DNA from: Augochlora pura
Taxonomy: Eukaryota > Arthropoda > Insecta > Hymenoptera > Halictidae
DNA: 64,000 nucleotides
Assembly: GCF_028453695.1 (NCBI RefSeq)
Contig: NC_135774.1
Coordinates: 27,032,001 to 27,096,000 of the forward strand
Direction of reading: 5' to 3'
The translations under genes were made by a program, and so were the position numbers. Of the stretch, positions 10,901-22,970 are shown piece after piece; the stretch's first letter is position 1, and every line of letters starts with the position of its first letter. The notes under the pieces are model-generated. The model was not told the origin of the DNA, made no database searches, and saw only the letters and a list, made by a program, of their open reading frames with translations.

Positions 10901-13867
10901 GTTATTGGAAGATTATAAATTTTCAGGTTTTCATTGCAATATTTAATAATCAATTTTAATAATAAACGGGCGAAATTTGATCTGGACGCCTATAGTACTG
11001 TCTTTCGCGAACTAACACTAAGACCTATGAACGGTCTACGAAGGTTGTAAATCCTCGATTCTAAAATGACAGCGTTGTAAAGATATAAAAATCGTTGTAA
11101 AGATATAAAATATAGCAATATGTTCTTTTTTGATAATGGAACAAGTACCGAGAAGCCAACATGTTTCGGACGCGAATAGGCGCCAACAGTAGTCAGAGGC
11201 TTGACCAACGCGTAGCCGGTTCCTATCCGCCGGCAACCCGTCCGATAACACGTAAATCCGAAGAAATTCGAGATCTGTTTAAAAAGGGCCGGGAGACGCG
11301 TGGAAAGACCGCCGCCGACAGCCTTATCGTCCGCCGCCAGGAAATGAAAGTTCAGTCCCAGAAGTTAAATACGGGCGGGGGTTAGCAGAGGCCACGGAAA
11401 GTCTATTTTTCCCTTCCCCACCGTGAAAGTTTCGGGGGTGGTCAGCTGGCGTTAATGAAACCGTTGAATTATTCACTCGGTATTCCGCTCGCTTCGAATT
11501 TTCGTTGCGCGTCGGACGGGATACAAGGAGCCCATCGAATTACCTCTCTGTACGGTCGCGGGGCTTCGAGGACGACGTGGACGTGCCCGGAAAGTGCGCG
11601 TTTTCACTGCCAAGATTAAAAATTGCTAAAAGTGCTACCGTCCTTAACCCCTTCTATGTACTATACGAGTCTATAAAATACGACTTACGTTATTATGATT
11701 CTAACCCTTTCATATGCATATCTTTTAGTTTGACGTTGCCGCCTCATCATAATTTATTTCCATATTTTCACTAATCCTTCGTAGCCAATAAATTTCATCA
11801 AAAAGCGACTATGATAAAAATTACCTCGTAAGAATTACAAGACGGAATTTATTTAAATTTCTCTGAATTTTTGTAATAGCGTAAACCTGATTAAAGAAAT
11901 ATATTTAACAATTTTTAATGAAAACAGCTTCGCGACATCGATAATTACAAAATAAGAAGTAAAAAACCGATCATTCCACCGTCGACGGTAAGTTAACTAT
12001 AAAATCAAGCGACACAAGTTTCCGTTCGCTCTTTAAACAATCTGTTCGAGGAGCCCGGCTTTCGAAAACATAAGGAATGAAATAGTACAAGCGGGCGAAG
12101 TTCCGCGGGGAAAATTCTCCGAAACTCCATTGAAACTTGGCGATATCCCTATCTGGGGAAACTTTTTGCGGAAACTTCGAACAAAAGTCTCCTTTAAAAA
12201 TGAGGGACGGAAATACAGCCGTTGGAAAAGTCTCGAGGAAAAATTCGCTGAAACTCCATCGGAGCACTCGCCTTTGAAAATTTTTCTCCGGTGCAACGTG
12301 GTCGTACGTGGGAACGGCGCATCAAACGGGAAAAAATGGTCGGATTACGGCCGCCGCTGTCCGGACGGGGGCGGGGGAGGAGGAGAAATTTCGTGGCCAG
12401 GCGGTGACGCGACGATAAAAATCGCTTCTCGTCACCGACAACGCGTTATCGTTCGAATTTCATAACAGCCGTCAGCGAACGGGACACGAACGACGACGGC
12501 GGCGGCTACGCGTCGCAGAAACGACACCGCGCGAGAATTCTATCCGCTGGAACCGACGAGTCGACAAAAGCGCGGCAACTTTCCGCCTTGAAGTGTCGCT
12601 CGGCCCGGACTACTATTCCCTTTCCCTCGTCGCCCCTCCCCGCCCCCCTGCCCCTCTTCCGACGAGACCACTTTTCCGCGGGCGCGCGTTTTACAGCGGG
12701 CGATCCTTTCGCCGGATGTTATCGACACACTTGGATGTCCTCTACGCCGTTGAAACCTCGCCGCTTCCCGTCTTCTGTCGCCGAAATATCGCGGCGATCA
12801 GCCGCGGCGAAAGTGCCGGGCAAGACGCTCGCGGACGATGATCCAGGTGAGACAGTCAGCCGCGAATTATTGTGCATTTTGTTGGAATATTATGGAATAT
12901 ATCTACGGTGCTTAACCCTTTCGTTAACAATTTTCGAAGAAGGCTCCGAAGATAATTAAAGCGAAAGGAGCAAATTTCAAACGCTGAATGTAAATTATAT
13001 TTTAAAGTTTGGTAACTAACATGACTGCCGAGATATAAATATAAATAATTTTCCCGTCACCCTAAAGAATAAAATAAAATTCACCATACCCTATCAAAGA
13101 TTCATTTACATTCCAAAGAAAGCGCAGAAATTTTCCAAGTACCCAAAAAATCGCTCTTAATTAATAAAACCTCCCTTAAAAAGCCACCCCAAAAATATCA
13201 CTCGATAAATCGCCAACCCTTGACATAAATCAATTCCCCATGCAAACAAGTATCCACAGAGGCTTTAGAATTCTGCTAATTACACAGAAAAATAATAGGC
13301 GGTCCTAAGGTTGTCCGAAAGAGACAAACCATAGGTCTGGTTGATCCAGTTCGCAGAGCAAGGGGTTGTCCGCCCACGTAATTCGAAACGGTCGCGTCCA
13401 ACAAACGAGCTGCGAAGAAAGTGGCACCGTACTCTCGGTTCCACTCTCGGTTCCGCTCTCGGGATTCCTAACGCGCGTGTTTCTCGAAACGTTTAAAAAT
13501 ATTTGGAGAGCGTGTGGGCGTCGCTCGCGTCGCGAAGGGCTCGCGCCCACGCGCGGCGCCGTACCCTCTTCGAGTGACGCCCACCCCTTTCTTAAAACCG
13601 TGGCCGCGCGTCAGACGATTAAGCGTTCACCCTTGTCGCCGGCTGACGTGCACGCATGCATCATGTAAATTTAGAATCCTCGACAATGAGACCGTCTCGA
13701 CGCGATTCTGCCTCGTCGCTCTCTCAATGAAATATTCACGCTGACGCACCGCCGGACGCGCCGATGCGGTGTCTGCCTAATCATAAGGCAGCTCCTTTCT
13801 TTCTTTTAGATGACTCCTCCCTTGAAGACGCTGATTTGGATAAAATTAGCTATGAAGATGATTTGGC

Positions 13868-13960
13868 TGTGTCGAGATTGTATTGTTGAGATTGTTGGTT
13901 ATGTCAGGATTGTGTTGGTTATGTTAGGTTTGTGTTGGTTATGATGTGATACTGGTGATT
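13868..13960. repeat. ~20-bp tandem repeat (TGTTGGTTATG)
   Basis: About four imperfect copies of a unit close to gttaggtttgtgttggttat. Confidence 0.75.
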
Positions 13961-14330
13961 ATGTTATTAGGGCTAGGATATGTTTCTTTTTTCGTACTGG
14001 AAGATGGTAGTATGAAATTCAACCCTTGGCACGTGGAATTTTTAATAGATTTGAATGGTTAAGTCAAGATTGGTAGAGATTTTTAATGATTTAATTAGTA
14101 ATTTAGTAATTTTTAATTATTTAAAATTGTTCCATGTTATCGTCTTCTAAGAAAATAAATGCATTTCTATTGGCTTTATAATTAAAAGAAATTAGAGGAA
14201 ACTATGTAAAACTAGGATGATAACCAATATGTTAAAATTGTTTTAAGAGTATCCGTTTTATAAAATTGTAAAATTCAAAATTCCTATTAATCGAAATCAA
14301 CTCGATCAATGAATTAGACAATCAAGTTTT

Positions 14331-14444
14331 ATAACTTCGAAGACAATTATTCTAAATATGTCTATTCAATTTTACACACCTATAGTTATAACTTCGAAGA
14401 CAATTATTCTGTATATTTCTATTAAATACTACACACTCATAGAC
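14331..14444. repeat. 57-bp tandem duplication
   Basis: ataacttcgaagacaattat at 14331 recurs at 14388, followed in both copies by related ctaaatatgtctatt- and acacac-like segments. Confidence 0.8.
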
Positions 14445-15180
14445 TAAGAATCATGCGAACTAAAACTTATTTAAATCAATCGTAACAAACATGATAAAAA
14501 TATCTCTCCTCTTTGAACAATCCTATTAATTTCAAACTACCATAGCAATGCCCTTAAATTCGTCTAACTCCCTTTGAATATTAATATTTCACCCATTCAT
14601 TTCTGACATAACCGCATAAAATCCGCAGTCCGCTTAGCATACCCGCGTCCATCCCGCATCACAGCGTTCTCCGCGCAGCAAATTTAGCTCGAAAAAGATA
14701 ACCGACCGTCCGTTTCTGGTTGATGGAAGCACATTCCATGCGTCGCGAGACGCATCCGGTCCGGTACCGGTGCACCGTCGACGCATTCCCTGCAGCGCGT
14801 CTCGCTACTTGGCTCTAGGAAACCAAACCGTCGCCGTCTCGATCGTGTGACGCATCTATGATGAAACCACGCATCATACCTTTCTTATCTATCCGAACCT
14901 TTGAACTATGACACTGTGACGCATTTCGCCACTTCATCTATAACAAACCCGCACAATATAACTTCCTGATCTATAAATGACACAGCCGATAATTTCATCC
15001 TTTGACTTATGACGCACACGACCGACTCATACACTAAAGACTACCCACAGCTACTAAAAACAGTAGGATACTATATAAGGACCCAATGTACAAATTAAAG
15101 CAGTCTACAATTTCACCTAAACTGAAGTGCGTCGTTATTCTGTCCGATCTTCGACCCAAGTTCGTGTACGGGTAGCTTAA

Positions 15181-15424
15181 CCCTTAGCGGTCCTATATCG
15201 AGCGTGACTCGACACAGATACGAACTCGAGTGTTCACCGATAGATTATATACTAGCATGTCATTTAACCGGAATATACAATGTCATTAAATTTAAACGAT
15301 AACGACGAATAGAAAAGACATACCTTTCATAACGAAATCACGAAAATTAAGGATTGGGCAAAATCGAAAATAAACGGTACCAAACGGATGAGCGAGTCGC
15401 GAAATCTATGCGGACGGCAAAGGT
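15181..15424. mobile_element. piggyBac-like MITE, family A copy (244 bp)
   Basis: TTAA flanks both sides (15177-15180 and 15425-15428). The left end CCCTTAGCGGTCC matches the reverse complement of the right end, ACCTTTGCCGTCC, at 10 of 13 positions, and similarity continues inward (gcgtgactcg against gcgactcg). It has no coding capacity. A TTAA target with CCC-starting termini is the signature of piggyBac-like elements. Confidence 0.6.
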
Positions 15425-17287
15425 TTAAGTCGCGGCTGGTAAAATATTTTCAGCCAGTCCCGTGACAATCGAGTCGTCGGGACGTGACGGGACTCTTCCG
15501 GCGCGCGGGAAATCGTGCCGCTAATTGGCAATGATCCGCGTTGTACGCGTGGAAAAACCAGCTCCGGCGCGAGCGTAATCGCGAGCCGAGAAACTGGGTT
15601 AGTTAGTCGACGAGCAAGATCAAGGGAGAGAGGACAGGAGTGCTCATTGAATTAGCATTCCCGAGACGGGTTGTCGCCGGTCGGTAACGACGCGAAATTA
15701 GCGTAACTGGACCAAGCGGGGGACCCGTTATGGTTTACGGGCGCGTCGCGTTATCGACACCGGAAGCTACGACGCGACGGGCCTAGGTGTTTCGCTGACC
15801 GGGGGGAAAATTGTTCGGAACTCTCGAGGATCACCGCGCATTATGCCCGGCGATAGCAAGTTTCGAAAACTGGGTCGAAGGGACGAGAACCGCCGCCGCC
15901 GCCGCCTCTCGCTCGATGCGCCATTGCCCGGCTTTGATGCAGCGGCAAGAACTGAATTTATGCTCGGCCGCGAGAAACTGCCTGTTGCTATCGCGGCTTT
16001 TTCGGGCTGAAGAAGAAACTGCGCGCGTTCCGCAGCTTCGTTTTGCAATTTCTGCGGGGCCGGTGTTTTGTTCCTGCGCCACGGATGGACAAAGTTTGCC
16101 GCCTGTAAATTGTCGCAAATGTGTCGCGGATTTTCTGGATTACTTTGCCGTAGAAGCGATTCCAAATAGACATTGTTCCGGGACGGAACAACAATTCTTA
16201 ACACATTATATTTTCGTCATACACAAATAGTCGAAGAAATAAACAACGAAATGTTTAATTAAATAAAACCATCGACGAAAAACCGATCTCCTCCATCGAT
16301 CTCTCTTTCGATCGAACTTTAGTGTGATGAATACAAACGTGCTGCATACAATTCAGAAATATTGTAGAATAAAGTTACGTCGCGATCGAACAGATGTACT
16401 CGCGCAGATCGTGAATATACGGCGCCGATGCATTCCGCTGAATGAAGTCTACAGAAATACCATTATAAGTCTGGCCATGAACTGGATCTACTTTGGTATC
16501 GCGTAAAAACATGGAGCAACAAGACCTCGCAGCTGTCAAATAAATTGAAATAACGATCTCCGTGATACCGTTCGTTAACGCGTTGAATATCGCGTCGGCA
16601 ACGTCGATAATTTTATCGAATAACTTCGACAACATTCTTGCGCTTCGTGGATCTTAATCGAGTTAGGAAGATACGAAATATTATCGTGCAAATAAATGTT
16701 CCAAACTGAGCAAATCACGCCGCTATCCAGATAGGATCGACGAGATGGTACAGCGTTAAACTAGCGCGTCTCCATTAGCTCTATGATTAGGTTCAGGAAA
16801 CTCGAATCACGATGACCATTCGCCTGGGAATCGGGTCGCTGCGCAACCCTTCTTACGAGACTCGGAATAAGCTGTGATTTAGGTGTTCACGTTAAACATG
16901 GATGTCTATTTAAATTTGTGCTTTACAAAAATTTGACAGAAATGATTCGAGATTGATTCGTTAATGATATCTTATCTAGAGCAATGTATTTTACTATATA
17001 TATTTTACTATATCATTTATTCAGTATTTTCCTAATTTTAAATTTAACAGAAAATTTCACGAATTTAATATCACGAAATTGGAATAATTTTCATGGCATC
17101 TTTTAATTAATAGAATATATTGGAATATATAACTAATAGAGTATAAATATACCAAAGAAATAATTTAATTTTAATTAGAAGATTGAACGTGTCCAATTCA
17201 GAAAAGGTTGATTATCCTTGAAAATCGACTAGAGTCACAGGGAATTGCTACTCCAAAGTAGCTGCTAAAGTTAAGGGATCGAAATAC

Positions 17288-17446
17288 CTGTATCTTAACG
17301 CTATCAGTCTTGAAGTTGAGGGCCCTGCCGATGTTTAGCTTGAGCGTCTCCTCGGGCGGCGTGTGCTCCTCCCGCGGCTTGAAGCAGTTCGAACAGAGTT
17401 CCTTCTTCCAGGCGTTCTGCACGAAGCGGTTGCATTGTGTGGACAT
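17288..17446 (-). CDS. PEAK1-like: PEAK-like gene, coding exon 1 (start codon, Cys/His motif)
   Basis: The ATG is at 17446-17444 and 53 codons follow before the donor CAG|GTATTT at 17288/17287 (phase 0). The peptide has Cys5, Phe8, Trp13, Cys18, Cys21, Phe22-Lys-Pro and His28. The spacing C-x12-C-x2-C-x6-H, with a Trp-Lys before the second Cys, is what I remember at the extreme N-terminus of vertebrate PEAK1 and PRAG1. The Cys/His spacing looks able to bind a metal, but that is inference. This start is preferred because the motif sits at residues 5-28, as in the vertebrate proteins, and because the frame is preceded by a clear splice acceptor 46 nt upstream. Splicing to 9337 keeps phase 0. 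Confidence 0.78.
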
Positions 17447-17492
17447 CGTTGCTTCACTGCAGCGACAGCGAAAGTCCCGTTACATCATCGCC
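17447..17492 (-). other. 5'UTR part of first coding exon with a two-codon upstream ORF
   Basis: On the minus strand a pyrimidine-rich stretch ending in tttcag gives a strong 3' splice site at 17493, so the exon begins at 17492. The 46 nt before the start codon contain ATG ATG TAA (17488-17480), a minimal upstream ORF that ends well before the main ATG. The acceptor implies at least one more, non-coding, exon at higher coordinates. Confidence 0.5.
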
Positions 17493-20019
17493 CTGAAAGG
17501 AAAAGAGGTTGAAATAGTAATCGACCGATTCCGAGCGGCAGCGGCGTCGTCGGGTACGGTGAACGGCGGAGAGGTTTCTCGTGCCGCACGTGTTCGACGC
17601 GGCGCACGAGAAAACACGCTCCTCCTACAACGGCCGCGTGCAACTGCGACTGCGACTGCAACGGAGCGTTATCCACCGGGGAGACATTACTCCAGATACA
17701 CAGGGTGTCCTCGAGTGACCAAAACTTCCGATTCCTGGCGAGACACCGCGCCCGCCGCTATATCCGACCCCGAGCGAAGATACCGCCCCCCGTGAACTTG
17801 CGTCGTTCGGTTTAATTAGCGAATTACAGTGCGCGCCGATAGCGGGGGGCCCGAAAGTAGTTTCTAACGGGATTCGCCTGGTAATCTCTGGTACACGATG
17901 CACACAAGCCGGCGAGCCGGCTGCCTAAACGTCCTACTGCGAGAATCTGCACGATCGCGAGCCACCGCTCCGCCGTCGCCGCCGCTCTGACCTTTGCTTA
18001 ATCAGCTTCTGCTAATTCACTTTACGCCGACGCGCTCCGTGGATAATTGAAGATTCACGGGCTCGCGATTTACCGACGGCTTTTTTAACCTATTCTGCGA
18101 CGGCTGAGTGGATCGTCTTGATCCTTCGATCGAACGTCTGGTACGCACTTACTCGTAATATTGTTATTTAGTGCTGACAAGATTAAGGGAGGGTTTTGAC
18201 ATGTCTGTAGAATTTTAAGTATTTTTGTTCTAAAATAGATTGTATTAATACAGTATTTTCTAAACAAATATACTTTGAATAGAAAGATGCAAAATGACTT
18301 TTCCTTAAGCAGGCCTTAACCTCTTCAGGAATGAATTTTGATACGGTACCGTGCAGACGGTGCGTGTCAAAGTCTGCCGTAGCCAAAGGGTTAAAAATCA
18401 AAAACCTGCAACGCATCGAGAGCTCCTTCCGGTATTTGCCAAGAAAAGATAATTTTCAAAGAGAGCCAGCGGTAGAATTAACCAGAGGCGCATCTTCGGC
18501 AAAGAATTGAAAAAAAAACGAACGAAAGCCGAAGAACCGCGAGCTTTTTCGGATCGGAATCGTGCCGGCGGACTCCAAAGCCCATTCCCTTTTCGCGAGG
18601 GCGTCCGAATCTCGCGATGCGCCTCCGGGCGGCCGAGATAAAAAGATAATTAAGCGTCCGCGGGCTTTCCGCGTGCTGCCCGCGGGTGTTCGACGAAGAA
18701 GAAGAAGCAGGAATTGAACTTTAATGAAGCGCACGCGAACGCCGGCTGCAAATAAAAGCGCCGGCTAAAACGATGGCTTATTGTTAACGTTGTTCTTCGC
18801 CGGAAACTTTCTTCGGACCGAGTTGCATAAATTAAACCGCCCCAAGGGGGGAGAGAAGGGGAGGGGGGGGAGAGGTCGGCGCCGGGAACGAGTTTAATCT
18901 TCGATACTTTACGAGCTTCTTACAGCGGATCCCGGTTCGCAGCGACGCTACGGAACGATTCCGCCGCCTTTTGCAAGGTTCGTTAACGTTCTTTCGAAGA
19001 AACCGGCGACGGAGATATTTTCGAGGCGGAGGATCGTGTCCGAGGGATCGAGCCTGGCGAAAGATCAGCCGTGCCGGTCGCAAATGTCAGGGGAGATCGG
19101 AAGGTAAATGCGTCGCTCGAACAACACAAAATGGCTCTTCTCCGGGCTCTTGAAATTCTTCGCTCGACCTCCGACCAGCGAATCCTCGAACACGCTTAAG
19201 AGCACTTTGTTCCGACTTGTCGAAATTATTACGCGGACCGCGATCCCTCGAGCATTCTCCGAGGAGTGCTAAAACGATTTTAGGAGCTGAAGAATTGCTT
19301 GCAGTAACAGTATGTATAAATAGCGAACGACTGTTTATATTATTGAAGAGGAAACTTTAGAATATTCTTTTTAACAATGATTCTAAAAATCGACAAATAT
19401 CGATATCTCTTCTTCTATCTATAATTGTGCTCATAATTATGCAAGTGGTCTAAGCGCATTCGAAAAATCATGGTCGAATTCGTTTTGCTCGAATATATTG
19501 CAATGAAAATAAATTTTCAAAATTGGTGTCACCGAGATATGGGTGATGCGGCGACGAACGTGTTAAAACTAATTACAACTTGCCTAGTATTATAGACGTT
19601 TTAAATAATTTTGTAATTACATACAAGCGACAATTGCGACCAATAACAGCGCGGAAACAGCTTCGAGCGATCAGTAAAAAGTGTAAACCACCTTCCATCC
19701 GACGCAGGTGTGTCGTTTCTAGAAAAAAAAAAAATCTTGCAGCTGTCGCAGACAAATGCAGCGTCGCGGCGGGAAAACTCGGAGCATTCTGCGGGCTTGG
19801 TATCACGGTCGGTTAGGTTTGAAAAAAAAAGAATCGCGAACAGAGAGCCCGCGGTCACGTCGCGGAATATTCTCTCGCCTGTATATAGAAGACGGTCGAA
19901 AGTCACGGAATCTCTCTCGCGCGGGCGAACGTTTCCCCCCCCCGAGCGGCTCGCGGAAGTTTCCGCGATTTTTATTCGGCCGAAGTTCGCGCGACTCGGA
20001 AAGTTCTCCGCGAGAGACG
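17493..20019. other. Upstream spacer or 5' intron, no coding exon seen
   Basis: GC-rich around 17520-18000 and 18450-19200, AT-rich between and after. Open frames are compositional. A (T)/(CT)-poor region at 18840-18870 is G-rich. A small hairpin element lies at 18320-18390. If the gene has a distal 5' exon this whole stretch is intronic. Confidence 0.5.
18320..18390. mobile_element. 71-bp TTAA-flanked hairpin, possible MITE remnant
   Basis: TTAA at 18316-18319 and 18391-18394. The left end CCTCTTCAGG and the right end gccaaaggg are weakly inverted. Inside, ttttgatacggtaccgtg pairs imperfectly with cggtgcgtgtcaaa around a short loop. It may be an internally deleted family A copy. Confidence 0.4.
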
Positions 20020-20119
20020 NNNNNNNNNNNNNNNNNNNNNNNNNNNNNNNNNNNNNNNNNNNNNNNNNNNNNNNNNNNNNNNNNNNNNNNNNNNNNNNNN
20101 NNNNNNNNNNNNNNNNNNN
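20020..20119. other. Assembly gap (100 N)
   Basis: Exactly 100 N. The fixed length indicates a scaffold gap of unknown true size. Confidence 0.98.
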
Positions 20120-21720
20120 GACGGCGAGACCGTGTCGGTTCATGGGGTAGGAAACATGACAACGTGGAACGTACCCGCGCTCCACTGGCCATCATTTATC
20201 GGGAGGAACGGTCGAGCGGCGTCGGGTCCCGTTCGGAAAGCGGTAAAGTCGTCTTAATCTGTTCCGGGAAAAGGTGAGCTCCGCTGCTGCTGCGTGCCGG
20301 TAATCGCGAGAAGGAAGAATTTCGCGAGGTACGCGTCTCCGCTGGACGATGACAGGCTCCACGCAGCCGTAATCATCGGCACAATCAGCAACCGTTCCGC
20401 TTAGATCGTCGGGCGCGCACAGCCTTGCCCCTCCTCCGCCGCCGCTCCATCCTGTCGATTGCACGCGATTCGATGACGCGTGCGGCCGCGTGCATTCGAA
20501 CGGGCATGCGTCCGTTCGCGTGCACTCGCGTACATCTCGAGGTGTCGGGTTCAAGATCGAGGCTCCATCCGCGTCCGCGGAATGCGTTTGACAATCGGTG
20601 TCGGTGTTTAGGGACTAATTGACGTTTGACGGGATACCGGATTCACCGATCGTCGTGGGAACGTTATGGTTTTGGTGGAGGAAAAATCAAAGTAGCGGGT
20701 TGATACGCGAGAAGATGCAAGAGTTGTGAATCTGACAATGTGATCCAAATTGGCATTCTTTAGAGTAGTAATAATGTTAAGTTGTATGCAAGGCTGTTTC
20801 CTCCTTTCTCGAAAAATTGAAAGACGATTTTTGAATGTTTATAGCAAAAAGAATACTTTTGTTATTTATTACTTTATGACTGACTGCTTTGAGAAATCTT
20901 CTATTCTTGGAAGTCTCGCTTTTGTTGGCAAAGTACTGGATTTTAAACAAACATTAAAACGAAATTTTTGTTGAAAACTGAACAGCTTTCTAAACCGAAT
21001 ATATTCTTCAGATGACTATATTATATATCGCAAATGCAATAAAATATAATTTTTAGAGTAAGGTGCACAGTCCCACTGACATTCACTATAGTCCTTCTCA
21101 GGAAAATTTTAAGTTTAGAGAAACGTAGCTGAAAAAGAAACTGAAAGTCCTCAATTATTTCACGAATCTCCTAGCGCACCTAATTTTTGCAGGCAGCACA
21201 GTGTTAACGACAGTTAAACACACGGTTACAGGTGGTTCGCCGGAGACCTTGCGCAGACAACAGGCCAGGACGGTCCACTTTCACTGGCGCCTCTAATTGC
21301 GAGCTAATTTCCCGTGTCGCTAATAGTCGGATTGAGATTCGGCGATGACGAAGGCGTTACGCTAGGGATCCACGAAAACGAGAGAAAGTGGCGGAGGTTT
21401 CTTGTCGGCTTGGTAGAGGAGTCAATTACTGTGCCGTGTTAGCAGCCTTCGGCTTCCGCTGCTAAAAACTACTTTAGCAATTTAAATGACGTTTCTTAGG
21501 AATTTAAAGGTAACTACCAAGGATTCTTTCGTTGACATAAATTGTCCCATGACACAACTGCTAAATTGTTGAATATTAAGAGAAAGAAAGGAAGAGTTCT
21601 GGAGCCAGTAACTGTGCTCCCGTGATTTATGGAAGTCAATTATTGTGCCTTTGGACATTGTGTTTCGATTACAGCGCCGCCTCTATTAATGCTGAGTTTT
21701 TATAATTGTGCACAGTAAAA

Positions 21721-21835
21721 TGAAATATGGTATTTAATTTTTAATATAAGAATTTAATATTTGATATTTAATATTCAATATAATAATTTAATATTTGATA
21801 TTTAATATTCTATATAATAATTAATATAATCAACA
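21721..21835. repeat. AT-rich tandem repeat (~41-bp unit)
   Basis: Aatttaatatttgatattta followed by attcaatata-type sequence recurs about three times. Confidence 0.75.
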
Positions 21836-22474
21836 TGATAATAAATCCTTTAAAACTCCAAATTACAGCTGACAGCTCCATGTTTCAAAGATAATTTAAA
21901 TACAAAGATAATTACGCTCGAAAATAAGGCACAGTAACTGGCACCACGGGCCCAGCCGGTCCCAGATCGAGGCTGTTATTGGTGGGTCCGTAACGAGGCC
22001 CGTAAACAGGTTCGCCGGGAGATCGATCGCCGGCCTATCCCCCGAACGGGGTCATCGGCCCATCGAGCCGAAAACATTTGAAATTCTTGGCTCGCGCCGC
22101 GCCGCGTCGCGGTCTGGTTCATTGCCACGATCGTCGAGCGCGCGCGCGCACGTGTGCCTCATCGAAAGACTGAGAGGAGGCCTCCGGCGCGATTTGCAAA
22201 CAAAACGTCCCCTCGTCGCGCGTCTCTGGATTGATCTATTATGCATGAACAAGCAAATTTGCTTCGGAGCGACTCGAACGGAACCGAAGAGTTCTTCGGG
22301 GTTCGCGATGCCCGTCGTCCGCGCCGGGATCGATGCAGATTCTATACGTCACTGATGAAATCCGCACGCCGCCAGGTTGCCGATGAATTTAGCAACCCCG
22401 GCCAGATACAAACGGGTCTGCATAGGTATGCGAAATTTGCATACAAAACGATCGTCGCTCGGCATCGCAACAGC

Positions 22475-22507
22475 GGAGAGAGAGAGAGCGAGAGAGAGAG
22501 GGAGAGA
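22475..22507. repeat. (GA)n microsatellite
   Basis: Interrupted GA tract. Confidence 0.9.
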
Positions 22508-22716
22508 CCGGCCTTTCTTCGATCGGTGGACCGGTTGCGCGGCTTTTCGGATTACACTCGGCCCAACGATCGATACGATTCGGTCATCTTGCTCGTGCGT
22601 CTTCGAGTCTCGATGATCCGATTACATCAGAGTTCCGTGTTTCATGGTTTCTTGTTTAAGTCGCGTCTTTGCGAGCGGGCAAACGCTTCCGACGGAACTT
22701 GTGCGGCTGCTGTTAA

Positions 22717-22970
22717 CCCGCTGCCACTCGAGCGGCTGCCTGGTTGCACCGCTCGAGATTATTATGTAATGGCCTGATGAAATTGCTATGCTATAAATCT
22801 GTTTATTTTTAAATAACCGTACAGGGTATAATTATTGTATAGACTCAATTTCAATATTGTATAGACTCAATGCATATATTACAGTAATAAGTAGTATAAA
22901 ATATATAAGTATTGTAGGTCATTGAAAATAGTTCTAGATTGCGAGTTAAAATGGCGCCGAGTGCAAAGGG
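22717..22970. mobile_element. piggyBac-like MITE, family A copy (254 bp)
   Basis: TTAA precedes the element (22713-22716) and TTGA follows it. The left end is CCCGCTGCCACTCGAGCGGC. The reverse complement of the right end is CCCTTTGCACTCGGCGCC, followed by the family motif attttaact. The length is identical to the copy at 30161. The interior is AT-rich and non-coding. Confidence 0.65.

Larger units (their letters stand above)
9338..17287 (-). other. First coding intron of the PEAK-like gene (7950 nt)
   Basis: The intron separates the N-terminal Cys/His exon from the rest. It contains three copies of a ~100-bp segment at 9478-10180, left ends of MITE-like sequences near 10839 and 12914, a TGTTGGTTATG repeat at 13868-13960, a 57-bp duplication at 14331-14444, and a MITE at 15181-15424. 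No coding exon is convincing inside it. Blocks at 12300-12850 and 15430-16160 are GC-rich and could be regulatory, but nothing specific shows this. Confidence 0.6.
4042..17492 (-). other. PEAK1-like: Gene model: 5' part of a PEAK1/PRAG1-like pseudokinase scaffold
   Basis: Five coding exons on the minus strand join through GT-AG introns of 7950, 401, 1297 and 870 nt with phases 0, 0, 1 and 1, plus a final phase-1 donor at 4041. The product so far is about 962 residues, mostly low-complexity Ser/Pro/Glu/Lys sequence. Landmarks in order are the Cys/His motif with Trp13 (residues 5-28), an acidic block (~86-117), a basic FSLKRF patch (~785-797), Pro-rich SH3-type motifs (~883-911) and Tyr959 in YANLG. 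PEAK-family proteins are cytoplasmic scaffolds that bind SH2/PTB/SH3 adaptors through phosphotyrosine and proline motifs and dimerise through a C-terminal helical/pseudokinase module. That C-terminal part is missing here and should lie left of position 1. The family call rests on remembered vertebrate sequences. Vertebrate PEAK1 versus PRAG1 orthology cannot be decided from this part. Confidence 0.62.
20120..22712. other. Non-coding stretch, no gene seen
   Basis: GC-rich next to the gap, AT-rich from 20640 to 21900, GC-rich again after 21940. A (TTTAATATTTGATA)-like repeat occurs at 21721-21835 and a GA tract at 22475-22507. No frame has protein-like composition. Confidence 0.5.

Noticed and set aside
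15767..16204. 145- and 139-codon open frames on opposite strands within intron 1
   Set aside because: Both come from one CpG-rich block, have no family resemblance, and would interrupt an intron with well-matched ends.
17698..17712. acagggtgtcc, also near 25153, resembling insect DNA-transposon ends
   Set aside because: No inverted partner or target duplication found near either site.
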